Of a DNA stretch of 64,000 nt, positions 36,016-45,325 are shown piece by piece. The position numbers and the translations under genes are program-made. Each line of letters begins with the position of its first letter. Within the stretch, counting starts at the first letter, position 1. Source of the DNA: SFEL01 sp045603585 (lineage in GTDB: Bacteria > Bacillota > Clostridia > Christensenellales > CAG-138); NCBI GenBank assembly GCA_045603585.1, contig JAZUMK010000012.1, forward strand, positions 24,752-88,751, written 5' to 3'. The notes beneath the pieces were generated by a model that was given only the letters and a program-made list of their open reading frames with translations, had not been told where the DNA came from and made no database searches.

Positions 36016-37002
36016 TTGGCGCAGCTTTATACTGTAGCATTGTTCAAGCCTCTCGGCATGACAATCAAGGGCGCAGCAGCATGCTATGTGTTTGCTCTGG
36101 CCTATGTGGTCATACTGGTAGCGCTGGGTCTCTGGTGGAACCGCAATCAATATTCCGCCGTTGTTGAAGAAGGCTGGAGCAGCCGCGTTATTGCTCGAAT
36201 CGCAATATTCACCGCTCTTTCCGCCGCCGGCGGCCTTATTACCCTCCCCGGCGCGACCAGCATCCGCTTTGACTCCCTTTCCGGCTATTTCGCAACCCTG
36301 ATGTTCGGCTGGCAGATAGGCGCCATAGTAGCTGCCTTCGGCGCATTCTTCTCCGAGCTTATGTCCGGTTTCTCCGGCTGGGCTCCCCTCGCGCCCTATT
36401 ACATGATAACCATGGCATTTGCAGTTACCTGCTTTGGCGCAGCCACCAAGAAGTGGGGCCGCACCGCCGGTATCATCTGCGGTACTCTGGCAAACACCAT
36501 GTGCGTTGTTCCCTGGCCTCTCATGATGGGCTGGGGCATGCTGGCCACCACCTTTGTTCAGCAGGTTGTAGGTTCCTATGCAAACTGCCTGTTGGCAGCC
36601 ATCGCGTTCTCCATGATTTCCGCCGCTCAGATGCGCCGTCGCTATGAAGAGCCCGTGGACGAAGAAGAGCTCAGGATAGTTAACGCCATGCTGGAAGAGG
36701 ATGCACGCCTGCATCCCGGCAAGGCCAGGAAGTACGAGGAAGCCGGCAAATCCGGCAGCAAGGGCAAGAAGGGCTCCATCATGCTGTTCCTGGGCATTTC
36801 CCTCGTAATCCTTCAGGTAATCATGCTTATCAACACCAAGGTGCGCACCAAGAAGTTCCCCGATCTCACCGTACAGGATATGCAGGATCTCATCAACTTC
36901 GTGCAGGTCATGTGGATCGGCGTTCTCGGCATTGTATTCGCCATTGCCGGTGCAGTAAAGCGCATTAAGAGCAGCCGCAGCAGTGCAAAGGAGGTTCAGT
37001 AA
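36016..37002 (+). CDS. ECF transporter substrate-binding (S) component, extended form
   Basis: 328 aa from TTG 36016, preferred because GGAGG (36003-36007) is 8 bases away; a TTG at 36001 lies before it. Hydrophobic helices at about residues 10-35, 50-75, 85-110, 120-150 and 160-185 resemble an ECF S component (FSGYFATLMFGWQIGAIVAAFGAF). Unusually, a hydrophilic charged stretch (about 195-250) and two further helices follow. Directly followed by dual ATPase and T component, so a dedicated YkoEDC-like vitamin/metabolite importer. Ligand unknown. Confidence 0.78.
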   Translation: MAQLYTVALFKPLGMTIKGAAACYVFALAYVVILVALGLWWNRNQYSAVVEEGWSSRVIARIAIFTALSAAGGLITLPGATSIRFDSLSGYFATLMFGWQIGAIVAAFGAFFSELMSGFSGWAPLAPYYMITMAFAVTCFGAATKKWGRTAGIICGTLANTMCVVPWPLMMGWGMLATTFVQQVVGSYANCLLAAIAFSMISAAQMRRRYEEPVDEEELRIVNAMLEEDARLHPGKARKYEEAGKSGSKGKKGSIMLFLGISLVILQVIMLINTKVRTKKFPDLTVQDMQDLINFVQVMWIGVLGIVFAIAGAVKRIKSSRSSAKEVQ

Positions 37003-38715
37003 GTGAGCGAGCCCATCATCAAAGTACAAGACGTTAATTTTGTTTACGAAGGCAGCAAAAGGCGCGCCATCGCAGACATTAATCTTACCGTAAACAAGGG
37101 CGAATTTCTGGTAATCACCGGCCCCACCGGCGCCGGTAAATCCACCCTGTGCCAGTGTCTCAACGGCATAATCCCCAACTTTACCAAGGGCGTTATGACC
37201 GGCAAGGTTGAGGTTTGCGGCATGAACACCCGCGAACATCCCGTATACGAACTGGCCCCCCATGTAGGTCTGGTATTTCAGGATGCAGACTCTCAGCTGT
37301 TCGGCATGACCGTTGAAGAGGATATCGTATTCGGTCCCAGCAATCTGGGTCATGATTACGAAGAATGTATGCGCCGCATCGACAAGGCCCTTAAGGACCT
37401 TCACATCGAGCACCTCAGGGACCGCAAGCCTCAGGAGCTTTCCGGCGGCCAGAAGCAGTCCGTTGCAGTTGGCGGCGTATACGCCATGCTTCCCGATGTC
37501 ATCATCTTTGATGAACCTACCAGCATGCTGGACCCCTGGGGCAAGCACAACGTATTCTCCATAATCAAGGATATCAACAAGCTCTACGGCATCACCATCG
37601 TGCTGGTTGAGCATGAAATGAACCATATCGCAGCCTATGCGGACAGAGTTGCCGTAATGGACAAGGGCAGAATAGTTCTTCAGGGCACCACCGAAGAGGT
37701 ATTCGCACAGACCGAAAGGCTTGCAGAGCTTGGTATGAACGTTCCTCAGGCCATCGACCTGGGCCGCAAGCTGGTTGCAGACGGCGTTCTCTCCTCTGTT
37801 CCCATGAGCGCAGATGCAATGATCGCCGCCCTTAAGGACGTGGAAGTAAAGGGCATTGCCCAAAAGGAAGCAGCAAAGTCCGCTCCTGTTTCCGCAAACC
37901 CTGTTATCAATGCTCAGAATCTGGTATTCAGCTATCTTGGCGATACCCGTCAGCTGGACGACGTATCCGTTTCCTTTGACAAGGGGGATTTCGTTGCAGT
38001 TATCGGCCAGAACGGCGCAGGCAAGACCACCCTTATGCGCAGCATAATCGGTCTGCTCAAGCCCCAGTCCGGCGTGATAACCGTAAACGGCGAAGATATT
38101 TCCGCAAAGACCGTTGCAGAGCTGTCCGCATCCGTTGGTTATGTATTCCAGAACCCCGATGAACAGATATTCACCGACAGCGTTCTTGATGAGCTGAAGT
38201 TCGGCCCCGAAAATCTGGGCCGCGACGTTTCCTCCAGCGAAGCGCTGATAGAAGAAATCCTCGCTGAGGTTGGCCTTAACCATCACCGCAACACCTGGCC
38301 CAAATACCTGAGCAAGGGCGAGCGTCAGAGGCTTACCATGGGCGCAATCATCGCCATGGATCCCGACGTAATCATCGTTGACGAGCCCACCACCGGTCAG
38401 GACTGGCGCGAGACCCTGTGGATAATGGAGCTGCTCAAGAAGATGAACCAGCGCGGCAAGACCATCCTCATCATCACCCACAATATGGAAATAGTAAACC
38501 GCTACTGCAAGCGCGTGCTTGTAATGCAGGGCGGCCACATACTCCTGGATGGCACCCCCGAAGAAGTATTCACCCATTCCGAGCTGCTGAGCGAAGCAAG
38601 AGTAGAGCCCACCGATATCATGAAGATCGCCCAGGCGCTCCCCTATATGCCGGATAATATCCTCTCCGTGGATGACTTCTACAAACTCTTCAGCGAAATC
38701 AGAAAGGAGGCCTAA
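37003..38715 (+). CDS. ECF transporter, fused dual ATPase
   Basis: 570 aa with two CbiO-like nucleotide-binding domains, starting at GTG 37003 directly after the S-component stop. NBD1: Walker A GPTGAGKST, signature LSGGQKQSVAV, Walker B VIIFDEPTSML. NBD2 (from about residue 300): Walker A GQNGAGKTT, signature LSKGERQRLTM, Walker B VIIVDEPTTGQ. Fused ATPases are typical of YkoD/EcfAA' in dedicated ECF systems. Energises uptake with the flanking S and T components. Confidence 0.93.
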   Translation: MSEPIIKVQDVNFVYEGSKRRAIADINLTVNKGEFLVITGPTGAGKSTLCQCLNGIIPNFTKGVMTGKVEVCGMNTREHPVYELAPHVGLVFQDADSQLFGMTVEEDIVFGPSNLGHDYEECMRRIDKALKDLHIEHLRDRKPQELSGGQKQSVAVGGVYAMLPDVIIFDEPTSMLDPWGKHNVFSIIKDINKLYGITIVLVEHEMNHIAAYADRVAVMDKGRIVLQGTTEEVFAQTERLAELGMNVPQAIDLGRKLVADGVLSSVPMSADAMIAALKDVEVKGIAQKEAAKSAPVSANPVINAQNLVFSYLGDTRQLDDVSVSFDKGDFVAVIGQNGAGKTTLMRSIIGLLKPQSGVITVNGEDISAKTVAELSASVGYVFQNPDEQIFTDSVLDELKFGPENLGRDVSSSEALIEEILAEVGLNHHRNTWPKYLSKGERQRLTMGAIIAMDPDVIIVDEPTTGQDWRETLWIMELLKKMNQRGKTILIITHNMEIVNRYCKRVLVMQGGHILLDGTPEEVFTHSELLSEARVEPTDIMKIAQALPYMPDNILSVDDFYKLFSEIRKEA

Positions 38716-38717
38716 TC

Positions 38718-39533
38718 ATGCTTATAGATTATCGCAAGCTTGATACCTGGGTACACGCACTCAACCCCAAATTCAGCATGCTGTGCGTGCTGCTGGTCAT
38801 AATTGCCTCCATAGTCTGGACCAATGTTATTCATCTGGCCATACTTACCCTTGCCCTCTACCTTATCGGCGTAAGCTGCAAGGTGCCCTGGAAGCAGATT
38901 TCCTGGTTCCTGAAGTTCGCTCTGGCTGCCTCTTTGCTGATTCTGGTAATTCAGGCATTCACCATCGACCCTTCTCTGATCAAAAACGAAGCCATCAGCA
39001 AGGTAGTTCTTTTCCACGTTCTGCCCAACGGCAAGGGCGCGGTAAAGCTGGCCGGTGTGCTGTACGGCATAGCCGCAAGCCTTAAGATTTACATGGTAGT
39101 ATTTGCCATCTGCATTCTGGGCTTCACCGTTCCCCCCACAGAGTTCATTCAGATGCTGGGCAAGCTGCCCTTCGCATCCAAGCAGATAAGCTTCATCTTC
39201 TCCACCGCTTGGCGCTTTATCCCCATCATTCAGGGTCAGGCAATCAACCTTATGAACGCCCAGAAGACCCGCGGCATGGATATGGACAAGGGCAAGCTGC
39301 TGGAAAAGCTCAAGAAGATGATGAGCATCGTTGCTCCTCTGCTTTCCAATGCGATCGAAGTTGGTTCCGACATCGCTCTGACCATGGAAGCCCGCGGCTT
39401 TGGCTCCACCAAAAAGGGCAGCTTTGTTCGCCCCAACACCATGACCGCAAAGGATCGTATCGGCTGCGTAATAGTTGTTCTGCTTATCGCCGCCATGATC
39501 TACGGCACCACTCTGGGCTTCGGGGTGATGTAA
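38718..39533 (+). CDS. ecfT: ECF transporter T component (EcfT)
   Basis: 271 aa, five to six membrane helices and the coupling helix region AINLMNAQKTRGMDMDKG near residue 175 plus ALTMEARGFGSTKKG near residue 222; both contain the Ala-Arg-Gly type motifs that contact the ATPases. Completes the S-AA'-T transporter. A PfkB kinase gene follows with one base between, so import may be coupled to phosphorylation of the imported compound. Confidence 0.9.
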   Translation: MLIDYRKLDTWVHALNPKFSMLCVLLVIIASIVWTNVIHLAILTLALYLIGVSCKVPWKQISWFLKFALAASLLILVIQAFTIDPSLIKNEAISKVVLFHVLPNGKGAVKLAGVLYGIAASLKIYMVVFAICILGFTVPPTEFIQMLGKLPFASKQISFIFSTAWRFIPIIQGQAINLMNAQKTRGMDMDKGKLLEKLKKMMSIVAPLLSNAIEVGSDIALTMEARGFGSTKKGSFVRPNTMTAKDRIGCVIVVLLIAAMIYGTTLGFGVM

Positions 39534-39534
39534 C

Positions 39535-40431
39535 TTGGCACGCATATTCGTAATGGGCGCGGCGGCTATGGATACCATAGTCAAGGTGGAGGAATTTCCC
39601 GTCCTGGACTCCATAGTCTCCCCCCTTGAAGTAGTACGCACCCCCGGCGGCAGCACCGCAAACGTGGCAGTAGGCCTTTCCCGGCTGGGAAACAGCTGCG
39701 AATTCTTAGGCTGCTGCGGCGAGGATACCGACGGTAGGCTGCTTAAGGATTCCTTCATTGACGAAGGAGTTGGCATTGCAGGGCTGCTGTCTCAGCCTGA
39801 CTGGCGCACTCCCGGCGCATTTATCGCGGTAAATCACGCAGGCGATCGCGTTATGTACTCCTTGGGCGGCGATGCGCTGTACACCGAGCCCTCCCAGCTC
39901 AATGGCATTGATATGTCCTCTGCCGATGCGATGTACATCGGCGAGGCATTCTCCTCAGTTGCCGTTGAAGCGGCCGCAAGGATACATGCCGCAGGCGGAA
40001 AGGTATTCTTCGGACCCGGCGGAGTTATGTGTTCCTTCGGTCTTGAGGAACTTGCCCCCATTATCGCCTGCTGCGATGTGCTGTTTTTAAGCCGCAGCGA
40101 GCTGGCTCAGCTTACGGAAGGCGATATAGACAGCGGCGCAGAAAAGCTTCTTGCCATAGGTGCAAAGGCTCTGGTCGTCACCGACGGCAGCAAGGGCGCA
40201 CACCGCTTCACCGCCGATGAGCACATCTCGGTTTCCGCCCTTAAGGTCACACCGGTGGATACAACAGGCGCCGGCGATGCATTTACCTCCGCCTTTATCC
40301 ACTCCACCCTCAGCGGAATGGCTCCCCAGGCCGCTCTGCAATTTGCCTGCAAGGCAGCCGCCTATGCCATAACAAAAACCGGCGGCCGCTGTTCCCCCAC
40401 AATAGACCAAATTAACGATTGGAGGATTTAA
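39535..40431 (+). CDS. PfkB family sugar/nucleoside kinase
   Basis: 298 aa starting at TTG 39535. PfkB signatures are GGSTANVAVGLSRLG near residue 38 and VTPVDTTGAGDAFTSAF near residue 241, the latter carrying the catalytic aspartate and anion hole. It phosphorylates a sugar, nucleoside or hydroxymethyl compound with ATP. It lies between the ECF transporter and a YgeY-like hydrolase, so its substrate is probably the transported ligand or a nucleoside. GTG/TTG start usage here matches its neighbours. Confidence 0.9.
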   Translation: MARIFVMGAAAMDTIVKVEEFPVLDSIVSPLEVVRTPGGSTANVAVGLSRLGNSCEFLGCCGEDTDGRLLKDSFIDEGVGIAGLLSQPDWRTPGAFIAVNHAGDRVMYSLGGDALYTEPSQLNGIDMSSADAMYIGEAFSSVAVEAAARIHAAGGKVFFGPGGVMCSFGLEELAPIIACCDVLFLSRSELAQLTEGDIDSGAEKLLAIGAKALVVTDGSKGAHRFTADEHISVSALKVTPVDTTGAGDAFTSAFIHSTLSGMAPQAALQFACKAAAYAITKTGGRCSPTIDQINDWRI

Positions 40432-40435
40432 TTTA

Positions 40436-41623
40436 ATGAATACCCAGCTTTTTGAAGAAGCCGTATCCCTGTGCCGCGCTCTTATTGCCGCTCCCAGCGA
40501 TTCCGGTCATGAGGACGGCGTAGTTAATGCCCTTTCCGAGTATTTCCGCAGCAACGGCGTAGAAGATATCGTAGTTGACCGTTTCGGCAACTTCATCGCC
40601 ACCATCCACGGCAGCAAGCCCGGCAAGACCGTTCTCTTTGACGGCCATATGGATACCGTTCCCGTAACCGATGCTGACCAGTGGATCCATCCTCCCTATG
40701 CAGGCGAAATCGCAGACGGCAAAATGTACGGCCGCGGCACCTCTGATATGAAGTGCGCTCTGGGCTGCATGGCAGTTGCCGCCGTGGAATATTTCCGCGC
40801 AACCAAGGGCAACTTTGCAGGCAACATCGCCGTAGCCGGCGTTGTTCACGAGGAGTGCTTTGAAGGCGTAGCAGCCCGCGAAATCAGCGCCCGCGTACAT
40901 CCCGATCTGGTAGTTATCGGCGAAGCTTCCGAGTGCAACCTGAAGATCGGTCAGCGCGGCCGCGGCGAGATCGTCGTGGAAACCTTCGGCAAGAGCGCCC
41001 ACTCCGCCAACCCCGATCAGGGCATCAATGCCGTATACCATATGTGCAAGCTCATCGAAATGATCAAGGAAATCCAGCCCCCCATGTCCGATGTACTTGG
41101 TCCCGGCATCCTTGAGCTTACCGATATCAAGTCCACTCCCTATCCCGGAGCTTCCGTTGTTCCTTCCCACTGCCGCGCCACCTATGACAGGCGTCTGCTG
41201 GTAGGCGAGACCAAGGAAAGCGTTCTCGCTCCCATTCAGGAAGTTATCGACAAGGCTGCCGCCATCATTCCCGGCTTCAGCGCAAAGGTATCCCTTGCCA
41301 CCGATACCCAGGAATGCTTCACCGGCAACTGGATCGAGGGCGAAAGGTTCTTCCCCGGCTGGGCATTTGACGAAAATGCCGATTTCGTTCAGCTGGTACT
41401 TGCCGGCCTTAAGGACGGCGGCGTAGAGCCCCAGATCACCCACTACAACTTCTGCACCAACGGCAGCCATTATGCAGGCGAAGCCGGTATCCCCACCATC
41501 GGCTTTGGTCCCTCCACCGAAAAGCTGGCTCACACCAGGAACGAGTACATCGAGCTTGCTCAGATGGAAGCCGTTCTTTCCGGCTATCTCGGCATGATCG
41601 GCCGCGTTTGCCCTCAGGACTAA
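40436..41623 (+). CDS. YgeY-like M20 family hydrolase
   Basis: 395 aa. The M20 metal motifs are FDGHMDTVPV (about residues 66-75), GRGTSDMKCALG, HEECFEG (catalytic Glu-Glu), and GEASE. The overall sequence resembles YgeY, a peptidase/deacylase-like enzyme in uric-acid/purine degradation clusters where it follows 2,3-diaminopropionate metabolism. Expected reaction: hydrolysis of an amide bond of a small amino compound. Coupled to the PfkB kinase (4 bases between). Confidence 0.88.
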   Translation: MNTQLFEEAVSLCRALIAAPSDSGHEDGVVNALSEYFRSNGVEDIVVDRFGNFIATIHGSKPGKTVLFDGHMDTVPVTDADQWIHPPYAGEIADGKMYGRGTSDMKCALGCMAVAAVEYFRATKGNFAGNIAVAGVVHEECFEGVAAREISARVHPDLVVIGEASECNLKIGQRGRGEIVVETFGKSAHSANPDQGINAVYHMCKLIEMIKEIQPPMSDVLGPGILELTDIKSTPYPGASVVPSHCRATYDRRLLVGETKESVLAPIQEVIDKAAAIIPGFSAKVSLATDTQECFTGNWIEGERFFPGWAFDENADFVQLVLAGLKDGGVEPQITHYNFCTNGSHYAGEAGIPTIGFGPSTEKLAHTRNEYIELAQMEAVLSGYLGMIGRVCPQD

Positions 41624-41651
41624 TCAGAATCCCCTTACAGGAGATTAACTT

Positions 41652-42125
41652 ATGCAGGAATTCCACATCACGGTAAATGGTATGGAGCATACCATATGTG
41701 CCGAACCCAATACAATATTGCTGAACGTACTCAGGAATGACCTGGGACTTACCGGCGCAAAGTGCGGCTGCGGCACCGGCGACTGCGGTGCCTGCACCGT
41801 GATAATGGACGGCGAAGCTGTTCGCAGCTGCATTGTTCCCATGCGCAATGCCGACGGCAAGAGCATTCTCACCATCGAAGGCCTTGCAGACGGTCCCAGG
41901 CTGCATCCCCTGCAGCAGGCCTTTGTGGATGCCGGCGCTATCCAGTGCGGCTTCTGCACCCCCGGCATGATACTGGCCGCCAAGGCGCTGCTTGACAAGA
42001 ACCCCTCCCCCACCGAAGAGGAAATTCGTCAGGCCATCGCTCCCAACCTTTGCCGCTGCACCGGCTATGCAAGAATAGTTGCGGCGGTTCAGCTGGCGGC
42101 AGAAAGAATGGAGGCTGCAAAATGA
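41652..42125 (+). CDS. Molybdenum hydroxylase 2Fe-2S subunit (set 2)
   Basis: 157 aa. C40, C45, C48 and C60 (CGCGTGDCGACTV) and the second cluster (CGFCTPGM, CRCTGY) fit the XdhC/CoxS family. It overlaps the following large-subunit gene by 4 bases (ATGA). No FAD subunit is encoded beside it. Confidence 0.93.
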   Translation: MQEFHITVNGMEHTICAEPNTILLNVLRNDLGLTGAKCGCGTGDCGACTVIMDGEAVRSCIVPMRNADGKSILTIEGLADGPRLHPLQQAFVDAGAIQCGFCTPGMILAAKALLDKNPSPTEEEIRQAIAPNLCRCTGYARIVAAVQLAAERMEAAK

Positions 42126-44401
42126 TTCAGAAGCCTGTAAACGGAATAGTCGGCGTTCCCCATCCCATCGATGATGCAGCCCTCAAGGCCACCGGTCAGC
42201 TTCGCTATGTGGATGATATCACTATGCCCGGCATGCTGCATGCAAAGGTGCTCTTCAGCCCCCATCCCCATGCAAAAATAACCCGCCTTGATGCTTCAAA
42301 GGCGCTGGCCCTGCCCGGCGTAAGGGGCGTTGTAAGCTATCTCAACACCCCCGACGTCTGCTTCAACAGCAGCGGCGAAACCCTCAACTTTTTCAAGACC
42401 GAGCGCGTATTTGACAGCGTAGTCCGCTACGTTGGCGACAGGGTCGCAGCAGTTGCTGCGGATACCCCCGAAATCGCCGCCAAGGCCCTTCGCCTTATAG
42501 AGGTGGACTACGAGCCCCTGCCTGCAAACTTCGACCCCGAAAAAGGCGCTCAGGATGACGCATACGTCATTCTGGACAGAGGCGGCCTGCAGAAGGGCAA
42601 TATTATGGAAACCGTATGCCAGCAGTGCGGCGATGTGGATAAGGCCATGGAGGAAGCCCCCCATGTATTTACCGACACATTCACCGTACCCCCCATTCAC
42701 CACGGCGCAATAGAGCCCCACGGCTGCATTGCGGATTACGATGCAAGGGGCAAGCTGACGGTTTATACTCCTTCTCAGGACAGCTTTGCTGTACGCGCAA
42801 ACCTTAGCCGTATATTCTCCATGCCCATGAGCAAGGTACGCGTCAGCGTGCCTGCCGTTGGCGGCGCATTCGGCGGCAAGGTCGATATGATCATAGAGCC
42901 CGTTGCGGCAGCCCTGGCAATTCAGTGCGGCAGGCCTGTAAAGCTGATTTACAACCGCAGGGAAGATATCGCTTCCTCCCGTACCCGCCATGCCATGAAG
43001 ATAACCATGCGCACCGCATTCAACGACGAGGGCGAGATACTTGCCGAGGATATGAAGGTATACTGCAACGCAGGCGCCTATGCCTCCGGCACCAGCAATA
43101 TCGTATGGGCAATGTGCGGCAAGTTCTTTAAGGTACATCGCTGCACCAATATGCGCTTTACCGGTTATCCCGTTATCACCAACACCACTCTGGGCGGCCC
43201 CATGCGCGGCTTCGGCAGTCCCCAGTGCTTCTTTGCCCAGCAGCGTCAGCTCAATCGCATTGCCAACTTCCTTGGCATGGATATGCTGGAGCTTCAGCGC
43301 AAAAACCTTACCCTGCCCGATGGCGTTGACTATCGCTTCAACCAGCCCCACGGCAACGCAAGGCCCCTTGACTGCCTTAACAGGGCAGCGGAGCTTATCA
43401 ACTACGAAGCCTGCGTACAGGAGCAGAAAGCCACCGCTTCCGACCGCTTCCGCATAGGCGTTGGCATAGGCGTTGGCGCCCACGGCAACGGCATGTTCGG
43501 CATCCGTGCGGATGATATCACCGGCATAGTTCTCAAAATGAACGACGACGGCAGCTGCGTTCTTTACACCGGCTCCCACGAAATGGGCAATGCTTCCATC
43601 ACCACCCAGAAGCAAATGGTTGCCGAAACCCTCGGCGTTTCCATGGATATGGTATCCGCAGTAAGCGCAGATACCGAACTTGCGCCCTTCCAGCTGGCAG
43701 ACTATTCCAGCCGCGGTACCTTCGTATCCGGCCGTGCAGCCCTGCTGGCAGCCGAAGCGATGCGGGATAAGCTGGCCCTTTACGCCGCAAAGCTGCTGGA
43801 CGCCAATGCAGAGGACTTTACCTTTGCAAACGGATACGCCACCACCGCTGACGGCAAGCAGGCCACCCTTGAACAGATCGTAATGTACGCCCGCTGCACC
43901 TGCTCCACCGAGCTTATAGTGGAGCGCACCACCGCCGCCAATGCCGCCGTTATCAGCTATGGCGCACACATCGTCAAAGTAAAGGTAGACACCGAAACCG
44001 GAAACGTTGAGCTGCTGGACTACGCCGCAGTTCACGATCTGGGCTATGCCATCAACCCCCTGTCCGTTCGCGGCCAGATCGAAGGCGCAGTACAGATGGG
44101 CGCAGGCTATGCCCTCTCTGAAGGAGTACAGATCGACGAAAACGGCAAGGTAAAGAACACCACCCTCAGAACCTACCGTATGCTCAGGGCTACGGATATG
44201 CCCCGCAGCCTGCATGTTGACTGGATTCAGGAAGGCGAAGAAGCCGGTCCCTTCGGCGCAAAGAGCATTGGCGAATGTTCCGTTGTACCCAGCGTTGCAG
44301 CCATTTCCAACGCTGTATCCAATGCGATCGGCGTGGAATGCAACCACCTGCCCCTTGACTCCAAGCGTATCACCGAGCTTTTGGCGAACAAGGCAGAATA
44401 A
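42122..44401 (+). CDS. Molybdenum hydroxylase large subunit (set 2)
   Basis: 759 aa from ATG 42122 in the ATGA overlap. Motifs: GQLRYVDDITMPGMLHA, RYVGDRVAAVA, VGGAFGGKVDM, PMRGFGSPQ and FGAKSIGECS with the catalytic glutamate. It is clearly a xanthine-dehydrogenase-family enzyme but divergent from set 1, so a second heterocycle or aldehyde substrate is likely. It may borrow the FAD subunit at 34587-35462 or donate electrons directly to ferredoxin. A bidirectional terminator follows. Confidence 0.92.
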   Translation: MIQKPVNGIVGVPHPIDDAALKATGQLRYVDDITMPGMLHAKVLFSPHPHAKITRLDASKALALPGVRGVVSYLNTPDVCFNSSGETLNFFKTERVFDSVVRYVGDRVAAVAADTPEIAAKALRLIEVDYEPLPANFDPEKGAQDDAYVILDRGGLQKGNIMETVCQQCGDVDKAMEEAPHVFTDTFTVPPIHHGAIEPHGCIADYDARGKLTVYTPSQDSFAVRANLSRIFSMPMSKVRVSVPAVGGAFGGKVDMIIEPVAAALAIQCGRPVKLIYNRREDIASSRTRHAMKITMRTAFNDEGEILAEDMKVYCNAGAYASGTSNIVWAMCGKFFKVHRCTNMRFTGYPVITNTTLGGPMRGFGSPQCFFAQQRQLNRIANFLGMDMLELQRKNLTLPDGVDYRFNQPHGNARPLDCLNRAAELINYEACVQEQKATASDRFRIGVGIGVGAHGNGMFGIRADDITGIVLKMNDDGSCVLYTGSHEMGNASITTQKQMVAETLGVSMDMVSAVSADTELAPFQLADYSSRGTFVSGRAALLAAEAMRDKLALYAAKLLDANAEDFTFANGYATTADGKQATLEQIVMYARCTCSTELIVERTTAANAAVISYGAHIVKVKVDTETGNVELLDYAAVHDLGYAINPLSVRGQIEGAVQMGAGYALSEGVQIDENGKVKNTTLRTYRMLRATDMPRSLHVDWIQEGEEAGPFGAKSIGECSVVPSVAAISNAVSNAIGVECNHLPLDSKRITELLANKAE

Positions 44402-44423
44402 TCAAAAACAATAATTCCAATAG

Positions 44424-44452
44424 AAAAAGGCAGGATGTTTCCTGCCTTTTTG
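44424..44452. terminator. Bidirectional terminator between convergent operons
   Basis: A 12-bp stem (44424-44435 with about 44440-44451) rich in A/T at its base lies between the molybdenum hydroxylase (+) and the Fhc operon (-), with A run upstream and T run downstream. Confidence 0.85.
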
Positions 44453-44453
44453 T

Positions 44454-45320
44454 TTATATTTTGCTTAGCACAAGCTCTGCTATTTCCCCGGCAATATCCA
44501 CATCCGTAACGGTGCTCAAGCCCTGCCACCCGGGGCATCCGTTCACCTCGATAACGTATGTGCTGCCGTCATCTCCCTTGATGATATCCACCCCGGCAAT
44601 GTCAGCATTTACCGCCCCGGCCGCTCTGACCGCCAGCTCCTGTTCGTATGGGGTCAGGGTATAACCTTGCACCTTGCCGCCTCTGGACCAGTTTGCATAC
44701 CAGTCGCTGCCTGTGCGCTTCATTGCCGCCCGCACTTCGCCGTTTATTACGAAGGCACGTATATCGCTGTTTGAGCATGGGATAAACCTCTGAAGATAGG
44801 CTACGCTGCCCTTTTCCGCCATTCGCTGCATAAGAACAGCTATATCTTCCTTGGCTTTTATCCGCATAAGGCCGTTTCCGCAGGAGCCGAATACAGGCTT
44901 GTACACCATATCGCCGCCCATCGCATCAAGCGCATTTTCCAGCGCCTCTTCCCCGCCTTCGCAGCATACCGTGGAAGGTACGGGCAGGCCGGCCTCTTCA
45001 AGGAGGGCGGTTGTATAGTACTTATCCACTGTTTTTTCTATGGATTTTGGGGAATTGATGCAGGGCATACCCCTCCGCTCCAGAGTGTAGAGGGCATCCA
45101 TGCGATAAATCACCTGCTCCAATGAGCCTGCCGGTATTCCCCTTATGGCAAGGGCATCGTAATCTGCAAGAATCGGATTCTGCCCGCCTGCAAAGCCGCA
45201 GTGCCATTTCAAGGATTCTGCGGAGATAAAGGTGCCCTCTGCACCACGCTTTTGAAAAGCACTACGCAGCTGTTCGCAATGCCAACCGCTGCGTATGCCA
45301 AATATCGCTATTCGCTTCAT
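44454..45320 (-). CDS. ATP-grasp ligase, RimK/MptN-like
   Basis: 288 aa from ATG 45320, 5 bases after the FhcC stop. ATP-grasp signatures: DMVYKPVFGSCGNGLMRI (nucleotide-binding loop, about residues 127-144), FVINGEVRAAM and the metal-binding VIEVNGCPGWQGL near the C-terminus. It belongs with the RimK/CofF/MptN alpha-amino-acid ligases. As the last gene of an Fhc operon, its likely role is adding glutamate to the tetrahydromethanopterin-like or methanofuran-like carrier; equivalents lie in C1-transfer clusters of methylotrophs. Confidence 0.85.
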   Translation of the reverse strand: MKRIAIFGIRSGWHCEQLRSAFQKRGAEGTFISAESLKWHCGFAGGQNPILADYDALAIRGIPAGSLEQVIYRMDALYTLERRGMPCINSPKSIEKTVDKYYTTALLEEAGLPVPSTVCCEGGEEALENALDAMGGDMVYKPVFGSCGNGLMRIKAKEDIAVLMQRMAEKGSVAYLQRFIPCSNSDIRAFVINGEVRAAMKRTGSDWYANWSRGGKVQGYTLTPYEQELAVRAAGAVNADIAGVDIIKGDDGSTYVIEVNGCPGWQGLSTVTDVDIAGEIAELVLSKI

Positions 45321-45325
45321 ATTAT

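Noticed and set aside
35989..38577. 862-aa minus-strand frame opposite the ECF genes
   Set aside because: Same shadow effect; the sense strand carries complete ECF S and ATPase genes with all nucleotide-binding motifs.
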